NCBI GenBank assembly: GCA_951799445.1
Contig: OX637293.1
Coordinates: 2,232,001 to 2,296,000 of the forward strand
DNA: 64,000 bases
Source: Pseudisothecium myosuroides
Taxonomy: Eukaryota > Streptophyta > Bryopsida > Hypnales > Lembophyllaceae
Direction: 5' to 3'
Of the stretch, positions 24,002-35,929 are shown piece by piece. The notes below the pieces were generated by a model that was not told where the DNA came from, made no database searches, and was given only the letters and a program-made list of their open reading frames with translations. The translations under genes were made by a program, and so were the position numbers. Position 1 is the first letter of the stretch, and each line of letters starts with the position of its first letter.

Positions 24002-24650
24002 GCTTTCAATTGGTTTCATGCTTGGAGTGGTCTATTTAAATCCCACGACCATGAATGGCACACTTCCATTGGTGCACTATGTATTCTACTACAATGGTAT
24101 CACATGATTTTGTTGAAACATGTTATTAACCGATAAACGTTGCAACGATGTCCGGTGTCCGATGGATGACAAAGAATCCTTATAGTAGGATAGAACTGCA
24201 ACTATTCATCCTCATAATTTTGTTGTGAAAACGGTAGACTTTTTACAATAGTTTGACATCCAATGAGTGCTTTTCCATTTTTTAAGTCAATGATTTTCAC
24301 GGTATCCAAAAGGATGATTTTCACGGTATCCAAAGGGATGATTTTCACGGTCACCAGTTTGTCCTTTAAGGGTGAAGAAAATTGTGGTAAGATACTAAAG
24401 CGGAAGAAATTGTAGTTGCTACTTAGCTTTCAATTGGTTTCATGCTTGGAGTGGTCTATTTAAACCCTAACATCATGAGTGGCACAGTTCCATTGGTGCA
24501 TTGTATGCTCTATTGTGATTTTTATGTAACTATAAAACATGGGAGTAAACCTTGCCTCTGAATTGCTGACGCAATGGTGCCATGCGATTTTGTTGAAACA
24601 TGTTGTAAAGCAAATTGCGGTGAGATACTGAAGCGCATGAAATTGTAGTT
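24002..24650 (+). repeat. Direct duplication of about 425 bp inside pseudogene intron 3
   Basis: GCTTTCAATTGGTTTCATGC and the following roughly 90 bp occur at 24002 and again at 24427. The later block TTGTTGAAACATGTT...GAAATTGTAGTTGCT also occurs twice. The intact gene has one copy. The first unit is interrupted by a TTAA-flanked MITE. Confidence 0.65.
24130..24372. mobile_element. TTAA-flanked MITE, about 243 bp, reverse orientation
   Basis: It is the reverse-complement relative of the 22450, 49922 and 60102 elements. The left flank is TTAA (24126-24129) and the right flank is TGAA (24373-24376), a one-base change. The intact paralogue and the second intron-3 unit both show a single target there (GTTAAGCAAATT and GTAAAGCAAATT). 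Near its right end GATTTTCACGGTATCCAAA is tandemly triplicated. Confidence 0.8.
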
Positions 24651-26290
24651 GCTTAAAAGTTTGCGACTGGACTTGCTTTGTTTTTTCAGAGGAAGCAGCT
24701 TTCCTCCAGTAGACAGGATGCTGACCTTCGCCACCAGCAATTGCAGTATGATCAATTCTTCCTCTTTCTTGTGCCTCTCAAATTCATCTTATGCAATGCA
24801 AATTTATTATTCAATAATTTGTACTTTTCTTTCTATTTAAAACCTTCTTAAATGAGAAATTGAATGTAATCTATATTGCAATTGGATTTCTATCATGTAT
24901 TTTTGGCTAATTTATGTTTCCATATTGAAGGACACAGGCTGGAATGGCTTCTTCTACTAAGGATATCACCGATGGATTATGTCGCACCCGCCAAATGATG
25001 ATTCAGGTCAGCAACATGATCAACGAACCTACTATTTTTCAATTGTGAAAAAACTACTTTTGATGCATAGTGTAGAGGTTGTGAATTTCTCTATCAAGAA
25101 AAATTTGCATGGATTGCACTACCCTACCTGAAGGTCAGATTTGAACATAAATTAAGTATTTTTTGGGATGTCTAAATTTTTGAAAATATTACAAGTGAAA
25201 TTTTAGAAGATTACAAGTGAATTTCTGGAATATCCTAAAATATACCACCTTTTGAACCCATCTGTGCGCCAAAAGTAAAGTTTTTCGGCACTCAGGTGCT
25301 GAATTAGACCTTCACGTACGATATTTCTAATAGACACTCCATCATGCACCGCACTTGCAATGGTGGTTTTGCATATGTGCTATGTCATGGTTGGTGGAGT
25401 TTGACGTAATCTTGGATCTTTGTAGGAGGTGGAGCGGAATATAGCAACTTTGAGTGTATTAGGTAGGTTTGCATGATCTCATTGAAAATTTACTACCACC
25501 TCTATATTCATAAACTCAAAAACTATGCTCCATAATTTGCAAGGATTCACATTTGATCTAATCAATAACCCAAAAATTATCGACACAACTTGATGGTTCT
25601 AGTTCCAATAGATACTAAATGTTCAAATTTGTTGGCTATGGTCAGATCAATCAAATGTGACACTCAAAAAGGCGGACGCAGAGTACAAAGGTCAACGTTC
25701 CATTTTAAGCATGAGTCGTTCCAAGATAACCTTATTGACAAGACATGATTTGATTGACAGGTACAATGACCTTTTGTTGGTTTTCAAGTTTGTTTTAGAC
25801 TTTTAGTTCATATATTGCACGGAGAGGTGATTACCTATCCAATTCTAATAGTGTTGCCATTACTTCTAGCTATTTCAGTAATTACAGGGTGAAAGCATTC
25901 CTAATCTTGTGCATGTGTGAAAAATTTGAAATTAGGGCGTTGGTGATCTTCTTCATCTTCATTTTCCTCTCCATGTGTTTCTACATCACATTGAGGCGGT
26001 TGCCAGTTGTAAAGCATTACATACAAGGATCTTTAGGATTGTCTATACATCAGCCCCGGGGAGATCACTCCTTGTAATTTAAAGTATACACCTGAGTTAA
26101 GAGGGTATTTGATGTGGGTCTATTTACCTTAATTATTGTATTTAAGATGACCGTATTTTTACATAAAAAGCTACAAGGGACATATTTCTAATACCCTATA
26201 GTTTTTGTAAATTCATTCATGAAGTATTTTAAGTGGGGCTATTTTACATATAAAATTTAAGCGTCTAATAGACCAAGTGGTTGTTTTTAA

Positions 26291-26836
26291 CCTCTAAAGA
26301 CCAATTGCCAATTGAATGAACAATTAGAAATCTAGGTACTCGGAACCTTTGAAGTCAATTTTGGTTGGTTGTTCACAAAATTTTGATACAAGGTGTGAAC
26401 ATGTACCCCTTTAGTGAGAATATTTTTTTCTAATTGTGTACTTGAAACAAAAGTAATGTTGCCTTGAATTTTTTTGGCACCCCAAGCAATTTGGACATCT
26501 TTTGGTCACCTTCTTCAAAAATGCTCATCAACTTTTGAAATTTGGCGTGTATGTAACTAATAAAATATGGAATGCAATTATAAAAAAAAATTAGTTTTCA
26601 AACTTTATTAGCTATGTTGGGGTGGCAAGAATGAACATTTTCTTCTACTTCAAGCCCTATTATCTTGCAAATTGTGAAGTCAAAGTTCTTGAAAATTTTC
26701 CCACATACCATATTCCAAATATTTGTCTCTTGTATTGCAAATGCACTTAATTTCCTTACATTGCAAGTTGATTTAGAGTAAGCTAGATTCCATATTTGCT
26801 TCTAAATTTTTTTTATGGATAAATCTAAGTATCTAA

Positions 26837-26868
<32 letters not shown>

Positions 26869-27191
26869 GAATTGCAAAAAAATTCGTTTTTTTGTAGAGC
26901 AAAAATTTATTCTAGGAGGGGTCAAAATCTATTGGCCATATATATTTCATAGGATTGTAAAAAAAAATCTCACTTCAAATGTTATAATTTTTCAATCCAC
27001 ATGGTCAAATGGGCTGAAATTTTTTCCACACATTGCTTTGACTATTTGATACACTTTTGTATGGTTGAAATTAATTTTGTATTTGATACACTTTTCAAAA
27101 AAACTAATTAATTTTTAATTTTGGACAATGCATCAAAAATGGGCAATTTTTGAACTTTTCCTCTTCCAAAACACCCTCCAACCTTTAAGGG
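26291..27191. mobile_element. TTAA-flanked element nested in the 1734-bp transposon
   Basis: TTAA at 26287-26290 and 27192-27195 flanks ends CCTCTAAAGACCAA and, reversed, CCCTTAAAGGTTGG. Size and sub-terminal text (ATAATTTTTCAATCCACATG, GTCAAATG, TTCCACACA) link it to the elements at 46520 and 53139. It includes a (TA)n microsatellite. Confidence 0.7.
26842..26868. repeat. (TA)n microsatellite
   Basis: About 13 uninterrupted TA dinucleotides. Confidence 0.95.
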
Positions 27192-28089
27192 TTAATAACA
27201 AGTTTACCATTTGGAATGCTTCAAAATCCCTATTGAAATTATTCCATTGAATGTGGTGTTTAACTTAACATTTATGGCTTCAAAGAATGAAATTAAACAA
27301 ACTATAAACTCTATTCTCATCTTATATTATTTTTAGTTTATTGAATCCACTAAGGTAATTAGATAAACCTCCCTATTTGTACAATGTGACAATTTTTCCC
27401 ACTTGTGGTTAATGCCTTACATTTACACTTAATTTTTTTGATATGTACACTACTAGTACTGTGGCACAATTTCATTCAACCACCCTTCATTGCAGATTTT
27501 CTTGACTATGTCTATTTTATCATCCACATGAAATTATCTATCCACATCTATACTCATCATAATATGAAAAATTTGCACAGCATCTATCTACCAAGGCTAA
27601 CTTATTAATAAAAATTCCTACTACAAGATATTTTTATATACCCTAATTTACATATAATATAGTATGTAGCATTTTATAAACCCTATAGTAGCCCTACATA
27701 TTATATAAAATTTCTCTGCATTGAATTAAATGGACACTATCTTTTAACTCACGTAGTTTTCTAAAAACCCGATAGTGATCTCCCCGGGACATCAGCCACT
27801 GCCAAAGATACCTCCACCACCTTTTTATTTATAGTTTCCTTCACAAGATTCCTTTTCTCGAGCGGGTGGACATCATCTTGATCTTTATGAGTCTATTCCT
27901 AAGTCTCATGACCACCACGGTATTCAATCCCAGCTTTTAGATGCTCTTGAATTCATCTTGTACACTGATGCCCGAGCATATGACCCTCGGTTCCATGAAG
28001 AATTAAGGCCCACAAGGTGATTGGCTCTGATATTTTGAAGTACTTTCTCAAGTACTTTGTTTTCCAAGGGTACATGTACTGTTATGGTA

Positions 28090-28535
28090 AGGTAGAACCA
28101 CCCATTTCGGATCAAGGAGCCATGGGCAACCTGTAGGGTGCCCTATTTCAAACCAAGGAAGGTGCCCAAACTTGAAATGTGTGTTTTTCTCCTTGGAATG
28201 TGTGTTTTTCTCCTTTTCAAGGTTGGAACGATTAAAATCATGACACATGTCCCAAAGTGCACAAAAAACAATGAGGAAGATAGTAGGAAGTAGTGAGTAG
28301 GAAAATAGTTTGGCTATGATCGGAATTGGAAGACTCTACATATTGGCAATGGGTTCTAAGCACTTTATGCCTCCCAAAATTCATAGTAATTTCAATTTTG
28401 ACAATAAAATTACAAAAAATTCAGAGTCCTAATATTTCTTATCTGTCTAGTACATGAGAAAAATTTCCATTGCCTCACTCTGTTGTTCATCCGTTCTGTA
28501 ATTGCTTATTTGATCAGGTATAGGTGGTCCTACCT
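28090..28535. mobile_element. TA-flanked AGGTAG foldback element (446 bp) in the pseudogene 3' flank
   Basis: Ends are AGGTAGAACCACC and GGTGGTCCTACCT, flanked by TA at 28088-28089 and 28536-28537. The intact copy reads straight through at this site (TACTATTGTATAGAGGAGTG), showing a single TA target. Confidence 0.8.
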
Positions 28536-28620
28536 TATGTAGAAAAGTGTCAGACCTCACCATGTTGATGAAAGCTAATTCACTCTGTCATGGTATCAAA
28601 GCAATATTTTGATTCTTGGA

Positions 28621-29122
28621 AGATTATATTGGTATTATCTGTATGATCCCCATTTATTTTGTTATAATCATCTCTACTGACGCAAAATTTGAATACCAAA
28701 TGATTTTATTGATTGATCTTGAATATCGTCAGATAGTAGTTTATTTTTATGGGTTTTTTTACACAATTTTTTTTTCTCTCTAGAAACCCATGGTTATTAC
28801 CACCATGTCACTTTTAGATGTTGGTATGATTGACTGTACGTTGAAATCCAACCCCAATGTTCATCTGGGAAAAAAAATCCCAGATGGCCGTCTGTCGACC
28901 TAGATGGCCACAACAGCTCATTGATAGCTGGTCCATCAACGTCACAGGACATGCCGTCCAATCGACGCACAAGCTGTTAAAAAAATTATTTTTATTTTAT
29001 TTTATTTTAGAGCTGACATGAATTTTGATACATCATGACGGAGCTTTGGCAGCAGCTTCCCCACCCTCGGCTGGAACTCCCAACCGGCCCTTCATTGCTC
29101 CTATGTCTTGTTTTTTGTCCCT
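28621..29122. other. Intergenic DNA
   Basis: No gene recognised. A GC-richer patch at 28880-29100 has open frames on both strands but no motif. Confidence 0.4.
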
Positions 29123-29288
29123 CACTACAAGAGAGAGGGGAGTTTTAAGTGAGTTTTTAAGTATAGTCCTAGACACATGTGTTTTAAGTAAAATTTTGCT
29201 CAAAATCTCCTTAAAGGTCATTACTTAAAATCATGTGTCTAGGACTATACTTAATAACTCACTTAAAATACCCCTTTTTCTTGTAGTG
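29123..29288. mobile_element. CACTA MITE, 166 bp
   Basis: The classical CACTACAAGA terminus is present on both ends in inverted orientation. The arms continue as an inverted repeat (TTTTAAGTGAGTT, TAAGTATAGTCCTAGACACA). A 3-bp duplication is not evident (CCT versus TCA). Confidence 0.8.
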
Positions 29289-30577
29289 TCACTACCAAAA
29301 AATGGTAATCTAGGGTTGAAATCACACCAAAAACTTCATGATGAAATCAATTTGCTAAGATTTCTTCCAATGTGGAAGATTTGCTAGTTACCGATGCTTT
29401 AAGGAGGAGGTGAGATTTTATCCTCTTTCATTAAAAGTGCAAAGTAAAAATATGAGTTGGCACATTTTTGTGGAACTCCATAAGAGATTCCACAAAAAGT
29501 TTTGCAATTTTTTGATACCCAAAAGATGCTTTTTCAAACGGTCAACCGCCAAAATCTACGATAGAAAATTCTTAGAAATTATCTAGGTAATGATAAAATC
29601 TCACTAAAAATTAGATTAATTCTTTTGTATTAATAACATACTCTGATAAGTTTCAAGACATTCCAATAGCCAAAAAGGTCCAAACATGCAAGATTCTCTA
29701 ATTATTGGCAAATTTAAAGATTACGGCAAAGTTGAACGGCATCTTGAAAGTATACAAACTTGGAATGGAGTTTAAGTTAAGTATTTTTTTATTCCTTTTT
29801 ACCTACTAAAGAGCTTAGGCTAGTTATTTTTCATAGAAAAGTGAAACTCCAAAGTTGGTTTTTTATTCCGTTTAGGTTTTAAGTTGGTGCTAGGTTCCAC
29901 TGAAATTTTTGGATAGGAAAAGGGGTGTAGGACTCCACCAATTTATAAATGGCCTTTTCAAGCTAATAGCGCAATTTGTTTGTAATTTGGAGTTAATCTT
30001 TAAAAATTAGAGTTTTGGACCAGCCTAGAAAGTGAAAATTCTAAAGGACTAGGATGAAAATCCTAATAGATAGGTTTACTTAGGAAAAAATGAGAGGAGA
30101 TAGGGACATGAAAGAGTATAAAAAAAACACCCATTTTCCTCTCAAACCACCCCCTTGTTATCATTTTGAATCCGTTGGATCCAATTTATGTTGGATTTTT
30201 TGGCATTTTAGCCAAAAACCTTGAACGGCGTTTTTGGAGCTTTTTGTGCTTTATTGTTTTTTTGTTTTTTGATCTTTGTGAAGGTCTTTGGGGGTCCTTC
30301 CTTGTTGTGTATTTTCATACACTCGTTGTCAGTTGTGGTGGTTTCCTTTTGTTGTAATTGAAATTATTTTTATTGTACTAATTCTAGAGCCATTTCCCAT
30401 TGTACCTTAGCGATGCCACTTTGGAAAGCCTCTAGTGTCTTGTGAGTGCGTTCTTTATTCCCTAATTTGTTGTACTACTTGTGGCTTGAACTAATCTTGT
30501 TGTATTGTGTTATATTAACATGTATGGACCTTGTTCATTTCACCCCTTTGCTTGTTGTTAGTATTTCCTCCCCCTAG
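29289..30577. other. AT-rich intergenic DNA
   Basis: No gene recognised. A 63-codon plus-strand frame at 30166-30357 is hydrophobic and T-rich and has no recognised similarity. Confidence 0.4.
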
Positions 30578-30765
30578 CCGGAAGAGCTTTGAACCACTTT
30601 GGATTTAAAGGTTTTAGATTGTGTATTCAAACCAACCCGGCGGTAGAGCTTCGAACCCCCTTGGGTTCCAAAGTCTTAAAATCTTAGATTGTGTATTAAA
30701 ATCAATCTGACGGCAAAGCTTTAAATCCCTTTGGATGCAAAAGTCTTAGATTTGGTGTTAAACAT
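30578..30765. repeat. Three-unit tandem repeat, unit about 60-70 bp
   Basis: The pattern CGG(C/A)(A/G)GAGCTT(T/C)GAACC...TTGG.TT..AAAG.(C/T)TTAGATTGTGTATT recurs starting near 30580, 30640 and 30708, with moderate divergence. Confidence 0.65.
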
Positions 30766-32293
30766 GTTGGAAACCATCCAAAATGCAGTAGCCAAAATTT
30801 AGAGGAGAGGTTATCTAAGAGTTCCCAAAATTCCTGTAGTTACCAGGCAAGGATTTAGAGTGTTAAATAGATTCAAAATTAGCATTCAAAAAGAAGTACC
30901 CAAATCACCCCAAGTTTTGGACCATCGGAACCCCAACTCCCTAGACCATCAGAACCTCTAGCCATCCAATTAATATTCTAGTAGGGTCCGATTTGGGTCT
31001 ACAAGGTGGTTAGTCCTATACATGAGGCGTTCCGGTTGGGGCCCAAGGAGTGCAATCAAGGCCAAGGAGCTGCAAGTCAAGTTCAAGGAATTAAAGGAAA
31101 AAATTCAATCCCAAAGGGCAAAAAAAGGACAAACAAACAAATCAAGCCTTTAAATAGGGTCATTTAGGGAAGGAAAAACGGGGAAGGTAGGAGTAGATAG
31201 AAATAGATTAGAAGGGAGAAGGAGCTAGTTAGAAGCAAAAGTATCTCTAAATGACTTAAACTAGAGCCTCTACTCTCTTTATTACACCAATAATTAAAAG
31301 CTCTCAAGGTGTCCAAGTGGAAGCTTAAAAAAATAATGACATGTGGATTATAAGTGGTTTAAGGTTATCTAGCAACCAAGATAAGGTTGGAAACCTCAAG
31401 GATCCTAGGAGGCCATTAGAATGAGGGATTAGGTAGGAATTGGCTAACTCAAGTAGGGGATAAGAAGGGCCTCATTAAACTCGCCTGGAGAAGAGTAGAA
31501 AAGTGGTTGTAAATTCAATTAGGACCATTAATGGTGTAAGAGGAATAGTATAGAAGAGAAAGAAGAAGTGAGAAGGGAAAGAAGTGGAAGAAAGAAAAGA
31601 AGGAGAGGAAGGAAATGGAAGCTAGTTAAAGATAGAAGTTAGTTAGGACACAAAGACTTTGTACTGAAACCAATTTTTTTAAATACATCAAGCGGTCGGT
31701 GAATTTCCAAGAGAACAAAATGGCGGATGGAGAAGGGTTGGAAGGGACTCTTGACAACCTAATTGGTGACATTCAATTTGAGGTAGGCCACTAAGTCCCT
31801 CTTTTTCATTTAAATTGTCTTCATTAGTAAGTTTTAATTAGGGCGTTTTAATCCAAGGCTTAGGATCAAGTCAAACCATTAGGAAGAAGATTTAGGTCAA
31901 GTTTTAACTTAAAATCCTATATTAGAAGTCTAGAGGTTTTTGAAAACCTATAATAAGTGGAAATCGAAGTTAAAACAAGAAAATTATAGGTGGATGAAGT
32001 TTAGGATCTAAAATAGATGAACATTATTAAAAATAATCCACAAGGAACAAAATTAGAAAGACTAGAAATAAAAATAATTAGAATCTCAGAAGTGAAATTA
32101 GAAGTTACATTAGATAATTAGGTTAATAGTATATAGTGAATGAAGTTTGAAGTACCAATTAGCGATCAAACTTCATCCATCGATAGCTTTCACTAGGAAA
32201 GGTCAATTTGCAAGTAAGATAGCAATTTGAAAAGTTCAAGTAAAATTCTTCAAAGAACAAGTGTTAAAAATTGATTGAAAATAGATCAGTCTT
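30766..32293. other. Intergenic, partly purine-rich DNA
   Basis: The stretch 31150-31680 is A/G-rich on the plus strand. A short start-like frame follows at about 31723 but ends at a possible splice donor after some 20 codons. No gene is called. Confidence 0.4.
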
Positions 32294-32297
32294 TTAA

Positions 32298-33222
32298 CCC
32301 CTAAAGTTCCTTGACTATGTTCTCACCAAAAATGCTCCAAAACTGCCATTTCTAGTACAAGTACCAAATTTTTGAAAAATATCATTTTTGGACACATGTA
32401 ACCATAGGATCTTATAGTATCCTGGTTTGAGAATATGTGGAAAAAATTTCAAAAATTTCCATCATGTAGATTGAAATATATTAGCATTTGAAGTGGCAAA
32501 AGTCCTTTTTTTGGCCCTGCAAAAAATCGGGCAGCTGCACTTCACAAGGTCAGATTATTATGAAAAAATTTCCAAAATGGTTGTGCTTCTTTGGATTCAT
32601 TCTTTAGGGCAAGTTGGCTATATGCCTGAAAATTTTCAGATTATTTGGAATTGTACAACATATAGGAAAAAAATAGTAAGTAGAAAGAAGTAGAGAATGG
32701 TTCAAAACACTAAATTGTTAAGAAGTTAATTATGGAATTGAAAAATGCCAATCCCAATGGTTGCAATGTTGTAATAAACAATCTACATCCTACAATTTCA
32801 TTTTTTTTGAAAAATATTGAAAATTAAGTGAAATAAATGACTTCAAAGTTTATTTTAGAGTAGACAATCCATAATTGCCCACAAACTAAAAATCCTCATA
32901 ACGTTTGACTCATTGATCAGAATGGAATGATTCAAAGCTTTCCACATATATATAAATCTAATAAACCAATTTCAAATTTTAATTTTTGAAAAAAGTGATT
33001 TTTTCTAATCTGCCCGGACTGCCCGAGTTGACCAACAAAGAACATATTAGGCCATAACTTTTGACTCGTATTTCCAAATGTCATGAAATTTGGTGCATAT
33101 GAAAGATATTCCTTGTCCCCACCTTCTATAAAAATTTCAGCCCAAAATATGCAAATCTCTAGTCACACGTACCTGCCCAAAAATTCTATGTTGCCAAAAA
33201 AGGCATATTGGTCCTTTAGGGG
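32298..33222. mobile_element. TTAA-flanked element, about 925 bp
   Basis: TTAA at 32294-32297 and 33223-33226. Ends are CCCCTAAAGTTCCTTGA and, reversed, CCCCTAAAGGACCAATAT. No open frame of useful length. Confidence 0.75.
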
Positions 33223-33226
33223 TTAA

Positions 33227-34186
33227 GTAATCAAGGATTAGCAAAGCAAATTAAGTTAAAAGTTATTAAGTAAGAACTGAGGTTTAGAATTGGATAGAAA
33301 AAAACTTAGAGAAGTTCAAAACTTGTTCAAACTTAGGAAAAGACTTAAAATCCAAGAAGTTAACGAAGGATGAAGTTTAGACTAAAGAATGAAGTTTAGA
33401 CTAAAGAATGGATGAAGTTGGGTAGACTCCATCCATCCAAGGCCAAATTCTGTTTTCAAAAAGTTAACCTTAACCTAGACCCATAGCAAAAGTCTTCACT
33501 CAATTTGAAATTAGGAACATAGAGCAAATTGTGGATGAAGTTTGAAGTATCAATTAGCGTTCAAACTTCATTTGATTATAATTTTTGCTAGGAGTGTTAG
33601 GATTTGATGAATTTTATGTTTTTGAAATTGGCATAAGATTTTCTACAACTTGAAATTGATAGAATTATACTATCACTATTTCTATTACAAAAAATTGCAA
33701 CGGCCTAATTAGTTAGGTTGTTTAAACTATTCTTACAGTTATAATAAGGTTGTTGGCTATTTTGCAAACTTAGGTACATTTTGGCACTTAGAAAAAGATC
33801 CACTGCTTGGAAGTCACAATGGACCATGCCTGGGCACCCACTTAGCATGAAACTTTATACTAAACTAGAACTTAATTGTGTACATCTAATTACTAAGGGT
33901 GGATAATTAAACGCCTACATCAATTAGATCAAAAGATAGCTAATGCATAGATTTGAAATGGGTGACCGAAAAAACGCTTATCTCTATCTAGGAGTGGAAT
34001 TTGTTTAATCTTCAAATGGTATATTTTTAACACAAAAGTTATTGTATACAAATTCTGCAAGAGTTCAATGTGATGGACTATACTCCGAAAACAATACCAA
34101 TGGCCAAAGGCTTACACCTGGGATCAAGAAGACAACTTGCCCAACATCGACGCCAAACGCTTTCAACACTTTCAAATATCCATTCT
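33227..34186. other. Intergenic DNA with short local repeats
   Basis: ATGAAGTTTGAAGTA.CAATTAGCG followed by TCAAACTTCAT occurs at 33537 and at 32143, on either side of the TTAA element. Each copy can form an 11-bp-stem hairpin. GAAGTTTAGACTAAAGAAT is tandemly duplicated at about 33375. No gene recognised. Confidence 0.45.
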
Positions 34187-34980
34187 TACGATGGCTCTCA
34201 AAATGTTTTGTACACGTACAATATTATTATAACTAAATGAGAAATAAGATTTTTTTCAACAAATTTTAGGCATGTTGAGGTGTAAATAGTGTACTTTTAT
34301 AAAATGCTTTTTCAAATTATTTCATATAAAATTTAGAAATTTTTCAAATTTAACTCAAATTTATTGGTGACAAAACTCTTTTAGCACAAGTACAAAATCT
34401 TCAAATATCCTGAAGTAAGTGTGATGAGAATTCTTTCTGGAATTTCATTGTTAAAAAATTCAAGGATTTTTTAAATTTATTTGAAATGATACTAAATAAA
34501 ATATGAACCTAAATATTTACAGAGTTCACTTTTAATAATATGATCAAAGATCTCTAAAACTTTGTAAAATATTTGAAAAGTGTATAAAATGTTTATATCT
34601 TATATTTCACAAATTATTTGGAGATTTTTGATGTGAATTATTAAAAAACATACCTATTTGGGGTCATATTTGAATCAGTAATAATTAGTTTAATAAAATT
34701 TTGGAATTCATAAGAATTTTACCATAAAATTCCCTCCAAAAAATTCATTTCACTTACTAAAGAATCTTAAAGATTTTGTACTTGTATTAAGAAAAAATCA
34801 CCAATAAATTTGGATTAATTTCAAAAAATGTCTAAATTTTTTTGGAAATTTTGAAAAATAATTTTATACAAGTCTTTTTCATGCATCTCAATATGTTTTA
34901 AATTTATTGAAATAACATTTAATTTTTCAATTAGTTATGGCAATTTTTGAAATGTATGAAAACTTATAAGAGCCATTGTA
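34187..34980. repeat. Long foldback element, about 794 bp
   Basis: This is the paralogue of 19307-20050, with inverted ends TACGATGGCTCTCAAAATG and AGAGCCATTGTA. It marks the upstream part of the duplicated SEC20 block. Confidence 0.7.
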
Positions 34981-35321
34981 GGACTTGAAAGTGAAAATAT
35001 AGAATAGATGATATTTGAGATGGATGGTTGTTAGATAATATCTCTATTATCATAGTGGCAGATTAATCCTACAACCTTTTGAAGACTTTATTTCAATGGT
35101 GAATGGAATGCTTCAAAAGTGGTGTTTTATGCATATGATTTCTCATTCACCAAAATGGTTATTGAATCTTTACCAAATGCATATTTTTTGCAAACAAAAT
35201 GGTGAAATTGAATTAAATAAAATGTTTTTATAAAGTTAACAACAAAGATATACAAAATTTCAAAAACGAATGTGGATGTTAAATGGTAAATCACGATTGG
35301 CACTTATGGTGTAGTAAAGAG

Positions 35322-35560
35322 GGATAGATGAAGATGTAAAAGTAAAAGATGGATAAAGATGAAGAAATGAAGAATGGATGAGGATGTAAAAATGAAGGAT
35401 GAAGATGTAGAAATAAAAGAAAAAGATGCAGAAACAAAGGATGAATGAGGTTGAAGAAATGAAGAATGGATGAGGATGTAGAAATGAAGGATGAAGATGT
35501 TGAAACAAAGGATGGATAAGGATGAAGAAATGAGGGATGGATGAGGATGTAGTACAAGAT
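35322..35560 (+). repeat. GGATGA/GATGTAGAAATGAA minisatellite upstream of SEC20
   Basis: Imperfect units of about 20-27 bp built from GGATGAGGATGTAGAAATGA and GGATGAAGATG recur roughly ten times. The paralogous stretch near 20940-21010 has only a few units, so the array expanded here or contracted there. It lies about 260 bp upstream of the SEC20 start codon. Confidence 0.75.
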
Positions 35561-35782
35561 AGATGAAGGTTAAACGAACAGTGTAATAAGAAAAGATGGA
35601 TGAAATGGTGTCGTAACGATGGTAGAATGGTTTAGTAAGGAGAACGGATGAATGGTGTCAACAGAAGGATGGATGAGCTTATGTGTCGAAGCCTTTCTTC
35701 TCCATTTGGCAACCACCTTTCTTCAGCTTCGCCCTCTTCTGTTCAAATTTTCTCCAATTGCGCATCAGTAGTGTTTTGCATT

Positions 35783-35929
35783 TGCGCATCGTGATCACCA
35801 ACTGCATCCCGTGAGAATGGAGGACGACGATACGAAGTTCAATTTCGGTGAAGATGCGCATCCGCATCACCAACGGCATCTCGAGAGGATGGAGGACGAC
35901 GACGACACAAATTTCGATTTCGGTGAAGA
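35783..35929 (+). repeat. 72/75-bp tandem duplication spanning the SEC20 start codon
   Basis: Unit 35783-35854 is repeated at 35855-35929 with substitutions and one extra GAC. Each unit contains ATGGAGGACGAC and AATTTCGGTGAAGA-type text. The same duplication is present in the pseudogene at about 21695-21841, so it predates the locus duplication. Confidence 0.85.

Larger units (their letters stand above)
26055..27788. mobile_element. 1734-bp DNA transposon disrupting the last SEC20 exon
   Basis: The terminal inverted repeats are CCCGGGGAGATCACT (15 bp perfect, weaker similarity beyond). The target ACATCAGC is duplicated on both sides (26047-26054 and 27789-27796), so the duplication is 8 bp, or 9 if the shared C is counted. 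An 8-bp duplication suggests hAT and 9 bp suggests Mutator; the termini do not decide. It has no transposase frame and carries a nested 901-bp TTAA element. Confidence 0.85.
21727..28020 (+). pseudogene. SEC20-like SNARE pseudogene (duplicate of the 35.8-38.4 kb gene)
   Basis: All eight exons of the intact SEC20 gene have counterparts here: starts near 21727, 22319, 23877, 24691, 24932, 25424, 25648 and 25937, with the last exon resuming at 27789 and running to 28020. Two lesions break it. In exon 1 a CGA codon of the intact copy is TGA at 22030-22032, ending the frame after about 101 codons. The last exon is split at 26054 by a 1734-bp transposon. Splice sites and most other codons are preserved, so inactivation looks recent. 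Downstream of the insertion the frame reads through the HEEL position and ends in LRPTR instead. Introns 2 and 3 and the 3' flank hold further transposons that are absent from the intact copy. A truncated product from exon 1 cannot be excluded. Confidence 0.85.

Noticed and set aside
31723..31782. Short ATG frame ending at a splice-donor-like GAG/GTAGGC
   Set aside because: About 20 codons with no downstream exon found; could be chance or a decayed retroelement start.
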